A stretch of DNA of 64,000 nucleotides from JAWWPG01 sp963820035 (GCA_963820035.1 CAWFYK010000005.1:496001-560000); one strand, 5' to 3'. Positions 37,328-45,646 are shown, numbered from the stretch's first letter. The notes: generated by a model from the sequence alone, not told the origin. Translations and numbers: made by a program.

Positions 37328-37759
37328 ATGACAGAAACGACGAGCACCACCACCGCGACCACCACCACCTCCCCGGCGCCGACCGTCTGGCACTCGCTGA
37401 GCTATGCCGACGCGACGGCGGGCATCGAGTTCCTCACCTCGACGTTCGGCTTCGTCGTCAAGGCCGTCCACCGCGACGAGGACGACCCGTCGAAGGTCGT
37501 CCACGCCCAGCTCGACTGGCCAGCTGGAGGCGGCGTCATGCTGGGGTCCAGCCCGCGGCCGGAGGGCTGGCCCGAGATCCGCGGCAAGGCGAGCGCCTAC
37601 TGCGTCACCGACGACCCGGACGCCATCTACGAGAAGGCGAAGGCTGCCGGCGTGACCGTGCTCCGGGAGATCCGCGACGAGGACTACGGCGGCCGTGGCT
37701 TCACCGTCCTCGACCCGGAGGGCAACACCTGGAGCTTCGGCAGCTACCCCGGCGAATAA
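37328..37759 (+). CDS. VOC-family (glyoxalase/bleomycin-resistance-like) protein
   Basis: Protein of 143 residues with the vicinal-oxygen-chelate fold: WHSLSYADATAGIEFLTSTFGFVVK, then DYGGRGFTVLDPEGNTWSFG. These domains bind a metal and may act on small organics or simply bind ligands. A Thr-rich stretch of about 15 residues precedes the fold. It is co-directional with the AraC gene just upstream. Its TAA stop is followed 1 bp later by a 22-bp tandem repeat cluster. Confidence 0.88.
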   Translation: MTETTSTTTATTTTSPAPTVWHSLSYADATAGIEFLTSTFGFVVKAVHRDEDDPSKVVHAQLDWPAGGGVMLGSSPRPEGWPEIRGKASAYCVTDDPDAIYEKAKAAGVTVLREIRDEDYGGRGFTVLDPEGNTWSFGSYPGE

Positions 37760-37760
37760 C

Positions 37761-37900
37761 CGACCATCCGAGACTTTCGACACCACCATCCGAGAGTTTT
37801 GGCACGACCATCCGAGACTTTCGGCACGACCATCCGAGATTTTTGGCACGACGATCCGAGACTTTCGGTCGCACCATTCCGAGAGTGTTCGCCGCACGAT
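37761..37900 (+). repeat. 22-bp tandem repeats, cluster 1 (about six and a half copies)
   Basis: Six copies at an exact 22-bp period (core ATCCGA at 37766, 37788, 37810, 37832, 37854 and a diverged copy at 37876) plus a decayed seventh shifted by 1 bp. Each unit starts CGACSAT or CACCAT and contains the imperfect palindrome CCGAGASTTTCGG. It starts 1 bp past the stop of the VOC gene and reads in that gene's sense direction. Copies differ mainly at the SAT position and in the loop base. Confidence 0.95.
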
Positions 37901-38148
37901 GGTCTGTGGGTGAAAGGCGCTGTGACGCGTCGGCTCCCGGGCTGGGCCTGTCGTTCTGGCGCGTCCGGTTAGTCGCATGAACGGATCCACGCACATGCGT
38001 GGAGTTGCGATCAGGTCGCGATCTCAACGGCAATAGCACCGCACATGCGTGAATATCTTCGCCCTTGGTCAGGTGCCAAGCCAACCGGGGTGACCCGGGA
38101 ACTGGCGCATCACTGCGCGTCTTGCTTTTCGCCAGCACGGTTACGACG
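37901..38148. other. Spacer between opposed repeat clusters
   Basis: About 250 bp without a supportable gene. It holds the palindrome CCACGCA-CA-TGCGTGG and, about 45 bp further, a second copy of its core (GCACATGCGTG), with the imperfect inverted pair GTTGCGATC/GATCTCAAC between them. No tRNA or known RNA fold recognised. Confidence 0.5.
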
Positions 38149-38294
38149 AGAGTGTCGGATCGTCGTGTCGGAACTCTCGGATGGTGGTGTCGGAACTCTC
38201 GGATGGTGGTGTCGAAACTCTCGGATGGTGGTGTCGGAACTCTCGGATGGTGGTGTCGGAACTCTCGGATGGTGGTGCCGAAACTCTCGGATGG
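38149..38294 (-). repeat. 22-bp tandem repeats, cluster 2 (seven copies, reverse orientation)
   Basis: Seven copies at an exact 22-bp period on the opposite strand to cluster 1 (TCGGAT at 38155, 38177, 38199, 38221, 38243, 38265, 38287). Read on the minus strand, the array begins about 26 nt past the stop of the ABC ATPase gene and follows that gene's sense direction. Four of the seven TCGGAT-bearing units are nearly identical, suggesting recent amplification. Confidence 0.95.
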
Positions 38295-38321
38295 TCCTCT
38301 TGGCTCCGGCGAGGACGGGCG

Positions 38322-39296
38322 TCAGCCGGCCGCCTGGTAGATCCGGCGTACGACGTCCTCGATGTCGGGCTCCTCGATCGAGAGGTCGCGCAGGTCGGCG
38401 CGTTCGGCCACCGCGGCCAGGACGGCAGCCGCGGTGGTCGCCTGGGAGTCGAAGCCGAGCCGCTGCCGCAGCCCTTCGCCCTCACTCCCGAGGTGGCGGG
38501 TTCCGGCGATGCCCAGCAGGTCGGCGGTCGGCTCCATCAGGTCCAGCACCAGAACCCGTTGGGCGCCGACGGTGGCGCCGAGCCCGCGCAGGCTGCCGTC
38601 ATAGGCCAGCCGACCGTGGTCGACCACCAGCACTCGCTCACACAACCGCTCGATGTCCCCCATGTCGTGGGTGGTGAGCAGCAGCGTGGTGCCCTTGGTG
38701 GCTCGCTCGGTGATGAGGAACTCCCGCAACCGGGCCTTCGACAACACGTCGAGCCCGATCGTCGGCTCGTCGAGGATGACCAGCTCGGGGGAGTGCAGCA
38801 GCGCCGCGGCGATCTCGGCCCTCATCCGCTGGCCGAGGGACAGCTGGCGGACCGGCGTGTCGAGGGTCTCGGTCATCTCGAGCTGCTCCACGAGCTCCTC
38901 GGTACGACGGCTCGCCACGGCCGGGTCGAGCCGGTGGATCGCCCCCAGGATCGAGAAGGACTCTCGAAGGGGGAGGTCCCACCAGAGCTGGGACCGCTGG
39001 CCGAAGACAACTCCGATCCGACGGGACAGCTCACGGCGGCTCTTGAGCGGGTCGAGCCCACACGTGCGGACCCGCCCCGAGGTGGGCACCAGGATGCCGC
39101 AGAGCATCTTGATGGTCGTCGACTTGCCGGCGCCGTTCGCGCCGATGTAGCCGACCGACTCGCCGGGGGACACGCGGAAGGTCATCTCGTCGACGGCAGC
39201 GAGGGTCGTCCGGACGCCCCGCCCGCCCGCCGGGTTCTTGCGCTTGATGGCGAAGGTGCGCGTCAGGTCGGTGATGTCGATGATCGGGTCGGTCAT
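38322..39296 (-). CDS. ABC transporter ATP-binding protein (ABC-2/DUF990 system)
   Basis: ATPase of 324 residues: Walker A GANGAGKST, Q-loop VVFGQRSQLWWDLP, signature LSLGQRMRAE, Walker B LVILDEPTIGLDV, switch TTHDMGDI. The Q-loop motif QRSQLWWDLP is typical of the ABC-2 systems with two DUF990-type permeases. The start overlaps the upstream permease stop (ATGA). It is last in a three-gene operon transcribed permease, permease, ATPase, probably an exporter of unknown substrate. The 3' end carries repeat cluster 2. Confidence 0.93.
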   Translation of the reverse strand: MTDPIIDITDLTRTFAIKRKNPAGGRGVRTTLAAVDEMTFRVSPGESVGYIGANGAGKSTTIKMLCGILVPTSGRVRTCGLDPLKSRRELSRRIGVVFGQRSQLWWDLPLRESFSILGAIHRLDPAVASRRTEELVEQLEMTETLDTPVRQLSLGQRMRAEIAAALLHSPELVILDEPTIGLDVLSKARLREFLITERATKGTTLLLTTHDMGDIERLCERVLVVDHGRLAYDGSLRGLGATVGAQRVLVLDLMEPTADLLGIAGTRHLGSEGEGLRQRLGFDSQATTAAAVLAAVAERADLRDLSIEEPDIEDVVRRIYQAAG

Positions 39297-40099
39297 CCGC
39301 CGCCTCCCTGGTAGTGCCGGGTTCCCCACCGCCACAACGTCAATGCCACGAACCACACCCAGAGCGCCGCGACCGGCGTCAGCCATGCCAACCAGGTCGG
39401 CAACCCGGCTGGGCCTGGCAGGTGGAGCAGCGCCAGCGTCGGCAGGTACGCCGTGAACGTTACCGGCACCAGGTAGCCGAACAGCAGCCTGAGCGGGCCG
39501 GGGAAGATCGACGCGGGCTGCGACGAGGCGTACGAGCCGCCGTACGTGAAGCTGTTGGTGACCTCGGCACCGTTGATGAGGAAGAACTGCAGGCTCGCCG
39601 CACACACGAAGAGCCCCGCGAAGATCGCTGTCCCGAACACCACCGCCATCGCGATGATGACGACGTTGCGGCCATCCATCGGCACCTCGCTCAGCCGCAG
39701 CCCGAAGACCAACGCCACCAAGGCGACGATGATCCGGGAGATCCGCCTCAGGTCGAGCTCGCTCGTCATCAGCTGGGTCAGCAACGGGAGCGGCCGAAGG
39801 TAGAACGCGTCGACGGTGCCCGCCCGGATGTACGTCGGGAGCCGGTCGAGGTGTCCGACCACCAGGTCGGCCGTGGAGAAGGCCAGGTTCGACAGCCCGA
39901 AGAGCACCAACATGGCGTGGAAGTTGAGACCGCCGAGCACCTGGATGTTGTGGAAGATGACCCACACCTCGCCGAACTCGGTGATGCCGATCAGCAGTGA
40001 GCCGGCCACATCGAGGCCGAAGCCGGCCGGGTAGCTGAGCTGCGCCCGGATGCGGGAGGCGAGGACGACCCGGTAGGGCGATGCCAGCAACTCAGCCAC
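39293..40099 (-). CDS. ABC-2 family permease (DUF990-like), second subunit
   Basis: Membrane protein of 268 residues with about six helices. Recognisable segments: FGLDVAGSLLIGITEFGEVWVIFHNIQVLGG, AFYLRPLPLLTQLMTSELDLRRISR (conserved cytoplasmic loop of this permease group) and VTFTAYLPTLALLH. GTG 40099 overlaps the upstream gene's stop by 8 bp and is preferred over the longer frame start at 40129, whose N-terminus has a stray Trp/Arg/Cys-rich stretch. Its end overlaps the ATPase start by 4 bp. Confidence 0.85.
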   Translation of the reverse strand: MAELLASPYRVVLASRIRAQLSYPAGFGLDVAGSLLIGITEFGEVWVIFHNIQVLGGLNFHAMLVLFGLSNLAFSTADLVVGHLDRLPTYIRAGTVDAFYLRPLPLLTQLMTSELDLRRISRIIVALVALVFGLRLSEVPMDGRNVVIIAMAVVFGTAIFAGLFVCAASLQFFLINGAEVTNSFTYGGSYASSQPASIFPGPLRLLFGYLVPVTFTAYLPTLALLHLPGPAGLPTWLAWLTPVAALWVWFVALTLWRWGTRHYQGGGG

Positions 40100-40898
40100 C
40101 CTGCACCACCAGCTTCTGACGACCAGCACTCGTCAGCAGCCGGCCGGCCACGCAGGTCGCGGCGAGCCAGCCCGTCTGCACCACGAGGTCGGTCACGGCG
40201 GTCATCCCGGTGTCGTGCCCCGAGATCACGTTGATCGGGGTCTGCAGGATCGACGGGAACGGCGTGCAGTACGCCAGCGTGTGCAGCCACGGCGGGAACA
40301 GCCCGACGGGAACATAGAGCCCGGCGAGGAACGCGCTCGTCACGAGGTAGACGGTCCGCACTCCGCGGGTGTCGAGCAACCAGAAGCCCAGGATGTTCAC
40401 CGCATAACGGCAGTAGAACGAGATCGCGACGCCGACGATGATGCTGACGGTGCCCAACACGTAGGGAAGCAGCGTCGTGGGGAGCACCATCCCGACGGTC
40501 AGGGCGCCGATCAGCACGGACGGCAGTCCTCGCGGGATGAGCGTGTACGCCGCCCGCCCCAGGTCCTCGGCGAGGTGCCACGTCTGCAGGTCGACCGGGC
40601 GGGTGAAGTCGACGGCCACGTCCCCGGTGCGCACGCGGTCGCCGATCTCGGCGTTCCCGCTCAGCTCGATGGCCCCGATGAGCCCTTGCGACAGCCAGAC
40701 ATACGCGCTGATCGTGCCGGTGGTGTATCCGCCCAGCGTGCCGCCGGCGCTCTCGACGGCGGCGAAGAGGATCGCGGCTCGGATGAACCCGAAGACCAGG
40801 TTGGTGGCGAGCCCCGCGAACATCGCCAGTCGGTAGTTCGCCTGCCGGGCGAACCCTGCGCGGACCAGCTTCAGGTAGGTCCTCAGGTCCGCACGCAC
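40092..40898 (-). CDS. ABC-2 family permease (DUF990-like), first subunit
   Basis: Membrane protein of 268 residues with six hydrophobic segments. Landmarks are YRLAMFAGLATNLVFGFIRAAIL, VAVDFTRPVDLQTWHLAEDLGRAAYTL (the same cytoplasmic loop as in its partner) and LFPPWLHTLAYCTPFPSILQTPINV. It starts with a GTG at 40898. Divergent from miaB across 110 bp, where the operon promoter must lie; none stands out. Confidence 0.85.
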   Translation of the reverse strand: MRADLRTYLKLVRAGFARQANYRLAMFAGLATNLVFGFIRAAILFAAVESAGGTLGGYTTGTISAYVWLSQGLIGAIELSGNAEIGDRVRTGDVAVDFTRPVDLQTWHLAEDLGRAAYTLIPRGLPSVLIGALTVGMVLPTTLLPYVLGTVSIIVGVAISFYCRYAVNILGFWLLDTRGVRTVYLVTSAFLAGLYVPVGLFPPWLHTLAYCTPFPSILQTPINVISGHDTGMTAVTDLVVQTGWLAATCVAGRLLTSAGRQKLVVQGG

Positions 40899-41008
40899 AA
40901 TCGAGTGAACCTACTCGCCACCCGAGAGCGCGGCAACCTCGTTTCGGGCGCCCCGCGGCCGCGGCTGGTTCGCACCCGGGCGGCCGGCCGCCGTACCCTG
41001 GGCGCACG

Positions 41009-42508
41009 ATGACCAGCACACCGACCGCGACCCGCACCTACGACGTGCGCACCTACGGCTGCCAGATGAACGTGCACGACTCCGAGCGGCTCGCCGGCCT
41101 GCTCGAGGCGGCCGGCTATGTGCGCGCCGGCGAGCCCGGAGAGGCCGACGTCGTCGTCTTCAACACGTGTGCCGTAAGGGAGAACGCCGACAACAAGCTC
41201 TATGGCAACCTCAGCCACCTGGCTCCCGTCAAGGCGGCGCGACCCGACATGCAGATCGCCGTGGGCGGCTGTCTCGCGCAGAAGGACCGGGCCGAGATCA
41301 CCCGCCGCGCGCCGTATGTCGACGTGGTCTTCGGCACGCACAACATCGGCTCCCTGCCGGTGCTGCTCGAACGCGCCCGGGTCGCTCAGGAGGCGCAGGT
41401 CGAGATCCTCGAGTCGCTCGACGTGTTCCCCTCGACGCTGCCCACCCGGCGGGAGTCCGCGTACGCCGCCTGGGTGGCGATCAGCGTCGGCTGCAACAAC
41501 AGATGCACATTCTGCATCGTGCCGTCACTGCGCGGCACCGAACAGGACCGCAGGCCGGGTGACGTGCTCGCCGAGGTCGAGGCGCTTGTCGCCGAGGGAG
41601 TCGTGGAAGTGACGCTTCTCGGGCAGAACGTCAACTCCTACGGCGTCGAGTTCGGCGACCGGCTCGCGTTCGGCAAGCTGCTCCGCGCCTGCGGCCGGAT
41701 CGAGGGTCTCGAACGGGTCCGCTTCACGTCGCCGCACCCCCGCGACTTCACCGACGACGTCATCGCGGCGATGGCGGAGACGCCCACCGTGATGCCCCAG
41801 CTGCACATGCCTCTGCAGTCCGGGTCCGACTCGATGCTCAAGGCGATGCGCCGCTCCTACCGCCGCGACCGCTACCTCGGCATCCTCGACCGGGTGCGCG
41901 AGGCGATGCCGGACGCCGCGATCACGACCGACATCATCGTGGGGTTTCCCGGCGAGACCGAGGACGACTTCGCACAGACGCTCGATGTCGTCGAGCGGGC
42001 CCGCTTCAGCGGTGCCTTCACCTTCGTCTACTCCAAGCGGCCCGGCACGCCAGCGGCCGCGTTGCCCGACGAGGTGCCGGCCGACGTGATCAAGGACCGC
42101 TATCAGCGGCTCGTCGACCGGGTGAACCAGATCGCCTGGGAGGAGAACCAGCGGTTCGAGGGTCGTCAGGTCGAGGTGCTCGTGGCCGAGGGCGAGGGGC
42201 GCAAGGACGAGGCGACCCATCGGATGTCGGGCCGGGCGCGCGACAACCGGCTGGTCCACTTCACACCCGGTGACGCGGTGGTGCGGCCCGGAGACCTGGT
42301 CGTCGCGGAGGTCACCCGAGCGGCCCCGCACCACCTGGTGGCAGACGGAAGGCTCCTGTCGGTACGCCGGACCCGGGCGGCCGACGCGTGGCAGTCCCGC
42401 CAGGACGCGACGCGTGACACCAGCGCACGCCGATCGGCCGTCGGGCTGGGAATGCCGACGGTCGGCCCGCCGCTGCTCGTCGACGTCTCCTCGTCACGAG
42501 GCTGCTGA
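41009..42508 (+). CDS. miaB: tRNA-2-methylthio-N6-dimethylallyladenosine synthase MiaB
   Basis: Radical-SAM methylthiotransferase of 499 residues acting on A37 of tRNAs that read U-starting codons. The MTTase domain starts TYGCQMNVHDSERLAGLL, with NTCAVRENADNK and GGCLAQ. The radical-SAM ligands are in CNNRCTFC (Cys162, Cys166, Cys169). A TRAM domain with FEGRQVEVLVAEG closes the core. The last ~50 residues extend beyond most homologues. TACCCT 15 nt before the start may be the -10 box. The FAD oxidoreductase begins 1 bp past its stop. Confidence 0.96.
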   Translation: MTSTPTATRTYDVRTYGCQMNVHDSERLAGLLEAAGYVRAGEPGEADVVVFNTCAVRENADNKLYGNLSHLAPVKAARPDMQIAVGGCLAQKDRAEITRRAPYVDVVFGTHNIGSLPVLLERARVAQEAQVEILESLDVFPSTLPTRRESAYAAWVAISVGCNNRCTFCIVPSLRGTEQDRRPGDVLAEVEALVAEGVVEVTLLGQNVNSYGVEFGDRLAFGKLLRACGRIEGLERVRFTSPHPRDFTDDVIAAMAETPTVMPQLHMPLQSGSDSMLKAMRRSYRRDRYLGILDRVREAMPDAAITTDIIVGFPGETEDDFAQTLDVVERARFSGAFTFVYSKRPGTPAAALPDEVPADVIKDRYQRLVDRVNQIAWEENQRFEGRQVEVLVAEGEGRKDEATHRMSGRARDNRLVHFTPGDAVVRPGDLVVAEVTRAAPHHLVADGRLLSVRRTRAADAWQSRQDATRDTSARRSAVGLGMPTVGPPLLVDVSSSRGC

Positions 42509-42509
42509 G

Positions 42510-43901
42510 GTGTCCCGCCCGGACCTGTTGCACGGAGTCAGCAGCACGCCGTACTGGCTGGACCACCCCACCCGGCCGGACGCTCGACCGCCGCTGGCCC
42601 GAGACACCACGGCCGATCTGCTCGTCGTGGGTGGCGGCTTCAGCGGACTTTGGACCGCGCTGCTCGCAAAGCGTGCCGATCCCGGCCGCGACGTCGTGCT
42701 GCTCGAGGCCGAGCGGATCGGCTGGGCGGCGAGCGGGCGCAACGGCGGCTTCTGCGCCGCGAGCCTCACGCACGGCGCCGCCAACGGCCGGGAGCGTTTT
42801 CCCGACGAGCTCGAGACACTCGACCGGCTCGGCGCCGACAACCTACGCGGGCTCCGTGCCGACGTCGAGCACTTCGCGATCGACTGCCACCTCGAGGCGG
42901 CCGGCGAGCTCGACGTCGCGACCGAGGAGCACCAGGTCGCGTGGCTGCGCGAGGCGGCGGCGCAGGACGGCGGCCAGTTCCTCGATGCCACTGAGGTACG
43001 CGCCGAGGTGGACTCGCCGACCTATCTCGCCGGCCTCTGGGACCGCGACGGAGCGGTGATGGTGCACCCGGCGAAGCTGGCCTGGGGGTTGGCGCGGGCG
43101 GCCGAGTCCCTGGGCGTGCGGATCCACGAGGGCACTCGGGCGACCGGGATCGAGGCGGCCGGGCCGTCGTCGCGCCGGCGGATCCTCGTCGGCGCGGGGG
43201 AGCAGGTGGTCACGGCCCAGCAGGTCGCGCTCGGCACCAATGTCTTCCCGTCGTTGGTGAGACGAACCCGGCCCCTCGTCGTACCCGTCTACGACTACGC
43301 GATCGTGACCGAGCCACTCACCGGTGCGCAGCTCGGCGCGATCGGGTGGGCCAACCGGCAGGGGATCGGCGACGTCGCCAACCAGTTCCACTACTACCGG
43401 CTGACCCCCGACAACCGGATCCTGTTCGGCGGTTATGACGCGGTCTACCACTTCGGCGGTCGGGTGAAGCCGCGCTACGACACTCGGCGCGCGACGTTCG
43501 AGCTGCTCGCCGACCATCTCGATGCGACGTTCCCCCAGCTCGAGGGGGTCCGGCTCAGCCACGCCTGGGGCGGTGCCATCGACCTGTGCGGGCGGTTCTG
43601 CGCGTTCTTCGGCACGGCTTACGGCGGCCAGGTCGCCTATGCGGCCGGCTATACCGGGCTCGGCGTCGGCGCCACGAGGTTCGGCGGTCAGGTGATGCTC
43701 GACCTGCTCTCCGGAGTCGATACCGAGCGCACCGCCACCACGATGGTGCGCAGCAAGCCGCCGCCGTTCCCGCCGGAACCCTTTGCCTGGTTGGGCGTCC
43801 AGGCCACCCGAGCGTCGATCAAGGCCGCCGACCGCAACCAGGGACGCCGCAACCTGTGGCTACGCACTCTCGACCGCCTCGGCCTCGGCTTCGACTCCTG
43901 A
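42510..43901 (+). CDS. FAD-dependent amine-oxidase-like oxidoreductase (DAO family)
   Basis: Flavoprotein of 463 residues. The dinucleotide-binding motif VVGGGFSGLWTALLAKRA lies at about residues 39-56, followed by GWAASGRNGGFC, the FAD-contact stretch typical of PuuB-like gamma-glutamylputrescine oxidases. The C-terminal half holds HAWGGAIDLCGRFCAFFG and AAGYTGLGVGATRFGGQVMLDL. Likely oxidises a secondary or primary amine; substrate unknown. GTG 42510 starts 1 bp after the miaB stop (TGAGGTG), hence translational coupling. Repeat cluster 3 begins 4 bp after its stop codon. Confidence 0.9.
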   Translation: MSRPDLLHGVSSTPYWLDHPTRPDARPPLARDTTADLLVVGGGFSGLWTALLAKRADPGRDVVLLEAERIGWAASGRNGGFCAASLTHGAANGRERFPDELETLDRLGADNLRGLRADVEHFAIDCHLEAAGELDVATEEHQVAWLREAAAQDGGQFLDATEVRAEVDSPTYLAGLWDRDGAVMVHPAKLAWGLARAAESLGVRIHEGTRATGIEAAGPSSRRRILVGAGEQVVTAQQVALGTNVFPSLVRRTRPLVVPVYDYAIVTEPLTGAQLGAIGWANRQGIGDVANQFHYYRLTPDNRILFGGYDAVYHFGGRVKPRYDTRRATFELLADHLDATFPQLEGVRLSHAWGGAIDLCGRFCAFFGTAYGGQVAYAAGYTGLGVGATRFGGQVMLDLLSGVDTERTATTMVRSKPPPFPPEPFAWLGVQATRASIKAADRNQGRRNLWLRTLDRLGLGFDS

Positions 43902-43905
43902 CCCT

Positions 43906-44005
43906 CGACGATCCGAGACTTTCGGCACCACCATCCGAGAGTTTCGGCACGACGATCCGAGAGTTTCGGCACGACGATCCGAGAGTTTCGGCACGACGAA
44001 TCGGC
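43906..44005 (+). repeat. 22-bp tandem repeats, cluster 3 (four copies plus a remnant)
   Basis: Four copies at an exact 22-bp period (ATCCGA at 43911, 43933, 43955, 43977) and a broken fifth at 43999. Same unit and same orientation relative to the upstream gene as clusters 1 and 2. It directly precedes the change of organism type, and the final copy decays into unrelated sequence. Confidence 0.95.
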
Positions 44006-44086
44006 ATGGCCGGGGAGGATGGTTGCTCCAGTCAGGCGGCTCACGGTGGTCTGGGCAGTGGGTCAGCGAAAATTCAGGACTGAGCA
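44006..44086. other. Probable join between actinobacterial and alphaproteobacterial sequence
   Basis: About 80 bp belonging to no gene. To its left are uninterrupted actinobacterial genes ending in repeat cluster 3. To its right gene content, codon style and frameshift rate are those of a Bradyrhizobium-like genome. The exact breakpoint cannot be placed by eye. Confidence 0.7.
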
Positions 44087-44362
44087 ATGCCGAATGACAT
44101 CCCCGCGCAGCCGTTGCTGGTCGAAATCGCGATCGAGCCGAAGTCGAAGGCCGGCCAGGCATGGCTGGCACAAAATGGGTACGTGCTGGCACCTCGCGAG
44201 CCGTCGCGGGTCGGCGGCGAAGCTCTTCGCGCTGCCGATCACGTCGGATCATTCGGTCTGCGTTGCAAACCACTCGCTGCGCGTCGCGGTCGAGATCACT
44301 GGAGTCCGGCTTGTTTTGGCGTGACATTTTCCTGGCGGCGCTCGTTGCGCTCATTGCGATGA
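44087..44362 (+). CDS. Short open frame with EF-G-like start, doubtful
   Basis: Frame of 91 residues beginning MPNDIPAQPLLVEIAIEPKSKA. The VEIAIEPKSKA stretch resembles the start of domain III of elongation factor G, but after about 25 residues the similarity ends and the sequence becomes Arg/Ser/Trp-rich like a shadow frame. It overlaps the start of the CobT-like gene. It may be a truncated or frameshifted remnant, or not a gene at all. AGGACTGA precedes the ATG. Confidence 0.22.
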   Translation: MPNDIPAQPLLVEIAIEPKSKAGQAWLAQNGYVLAPREPSRVGGEALRAADHVGSFGLRCKPLAARRGRDHWSPACFGVTFSWRRSLRSLR

Positions 44363-45264
44363 GCTTTTTGCCGTCGCTTCGGAGATCGCGGCGTCGCCCG
44401 GTCCGGCTCGATCCCAATCGGCCCTATCAGGTCTATACCCGGGACTTTGACGTGGAGATCAAGGCCGGCGATCTGGATGCGGTCCTGGCGGTTCTCCCCG
44501 ATTCTGACAGGCGCTGGGCCGAACGCTTTCCAGAGGTCGATCCCATAGAGTTGTACGACCTCGAAAGAGACCTTGCGGCACGGCGTGCTGGCCTGGGGCC
44601 TGCCCAGCTGCAGGGCAGCTCCGCTCCTGGTGCTGATGATGCGATCGTGTCATTGCTCATCGATCATTCCGGATCAATGCGCGGACAGCCGATGCTGTTC
44701 GCAGCCAGGGCCGCGCTGGTCGCCTCCGATTTGCTCGATCGCCTCGGAGCAAAGCAGGAAGTGCTCGGCTTCACGACCTCGCGCTGGAAGGGCGGCCGGA
44801 GCCGGGAAAAATGGCTTAGCGACCGCCAGCCATCTTATCCCGGACGGCTGAACGACCTGCTGCACATCGTCTATTGCAGCGCTGGCGAAAAGCTGAGCGC
44901 GCGATCCTGTGCCGCGATGCTTCGGCCCGAACTCATCAAGGAGAATATCGACGGCGAAGCCATCGAATGGGCGGCGTCGCGTTTGCGCCGACGCGAGGAA
45001 AGGCTGAAATGTCTGATCGTGCTGTGCGATGGCGCGCCGGTCGACGATTCCACACTGCACACGAATGGCGAGGGGTATCTGACCCGCCATTTGCGCCGCG
45101 TCACCGGCGAGATCGAGCAGGCCGGCGACATTCGGCTTGCGGCGATCGGCATCGGCCACCCGGTCGAGCCGTACTACGAGCAAGGCATCACCATCAGCTC
45201 TCCGGAAGAGCTGGAGCGCACCGTGGTTCAGCTCATCAACCGACTATTACACCCATCGCCTTGA
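44311..45264 (+). CDS. CobT-like von Willebrand A domain protein with N-terminal membrane anchor
   Basis: Protein of 317 residues. An N-terminal hydrophobic segment (IFLAALVALIAMSFL) may anchor it. The rest resembles the C-terminal vWA half of aerobic cobaltochelatase subunit CobT: LLIDHSGSMRG with the metal-ion site Asp118, Ser120 and Ser122, GFTTSRWKGGRSREKWL, PGRLNDLLHIVYCSAG, LIKENIDGEAIEWAASRL, LIVLCDGAPVDDSTLHTNGEGYLTRHLR and AIGIGHPVEPYYEQG. It lacks the acidic CobT N-terminus, and no cobN or cobS is nearby, so a role outside cobalamin synthesis is likely. TTG 44311 follows GGAG by 6 nt. No frameshift is seen. Confidence 0.82.
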   Translation: MFWRDIFLAALVALIAMSFLPSLRRSRRRPVRLDPNRPYQVYTRDFDVEIKAGDLDAVLAVLPDSDRRWAERFPEVDPIELYDLERDLAARRAGLGPAQLQGSSAPGADDAIVSLLIDHSGSMRGQPMLFAARAALVASDLLDRLGAKQEVLGFTTSRWKGGRSREKWLSDRQPSYPGRLNDLLHIVYCSAGEKLSARSCAAMLRPELIKENIDGEAIEWAASRLRRREERLKCLIVLCDGAPVDDSTLHTNGEGYLTRHLRRVTGEIEQAGDIRLAAIGIGHPVEPYYEQGITISSPEELERTVVQLINRLLHPSP

Positions 45265-45646
45265 TGCGTTTGTTAGTGCAGTAACGAGAGCGGCGACCAA
45301 GGTGTAGAATCGACGGCTAGATAAAAGCGACGGTGTCGCTCCGTGCCGTCGAGGGTCGTAAGTGTTTGTCTGCACGCTGTTTTGGATGGCACTGTGACGG
45401 CACCATACAAAACGCCCCAGTGCCGCTTCAATGAAAAAGGTGTTTGGAATCAATATCCCGAGCGCCACCCATCGCAGCGTAGCAGTTTGCCGCGCGTGCT
45501 GGGCATGATCTCCGGCCATGATCGCATGGCTTGCTCTGCGCGATCGCGCTCAAGCTGCAGAGGAAGTGCGAGTTCGCAGCGCTGCAGCGTGACGTGGCGT
45601 GGACTTCGGCCGTTCTGCGGATGGGACGGGCTGCCACACTCGCGCC
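45265..45646. other. No supportable gene
   Basis: About 380 bp, less GC-rich than the flanks. A 90-residue minus-strand frame (45247-45519) contains one hydrophobic stretch but no family signature and no ribosome binding site; it is not counted as a gene. Nothing else recognised. Confidence 0.5.

Noticed and set aside
37761..38294. CRISPR array at the 22-bp repeats
   Set aside because: The repeats are head-to-tail with no variable spacers between them, and no cas genes are near.
38045..38677. Proteins with SELSDGGVGTLGWW-type repeats
   Set aside because: These frames are translations of the 22-bp DNA repeats. All three clusters lie outside genes, and the frames run through the ABC ATPase antisense.
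44087..44362. Complete elongation factor G gene at the junction
   Set aside because: Only about 25 residues resemble EF-G and none of the GTPase motifs are present; listed only as a doubtful frame.
45247..45519. Minus-strand membrane-like frame of 90 residues
   Set aside because: One hydrophobic stretch only, no ribosome binding site, overlaps the end of the CobT-like gene; not enough to call a gene.
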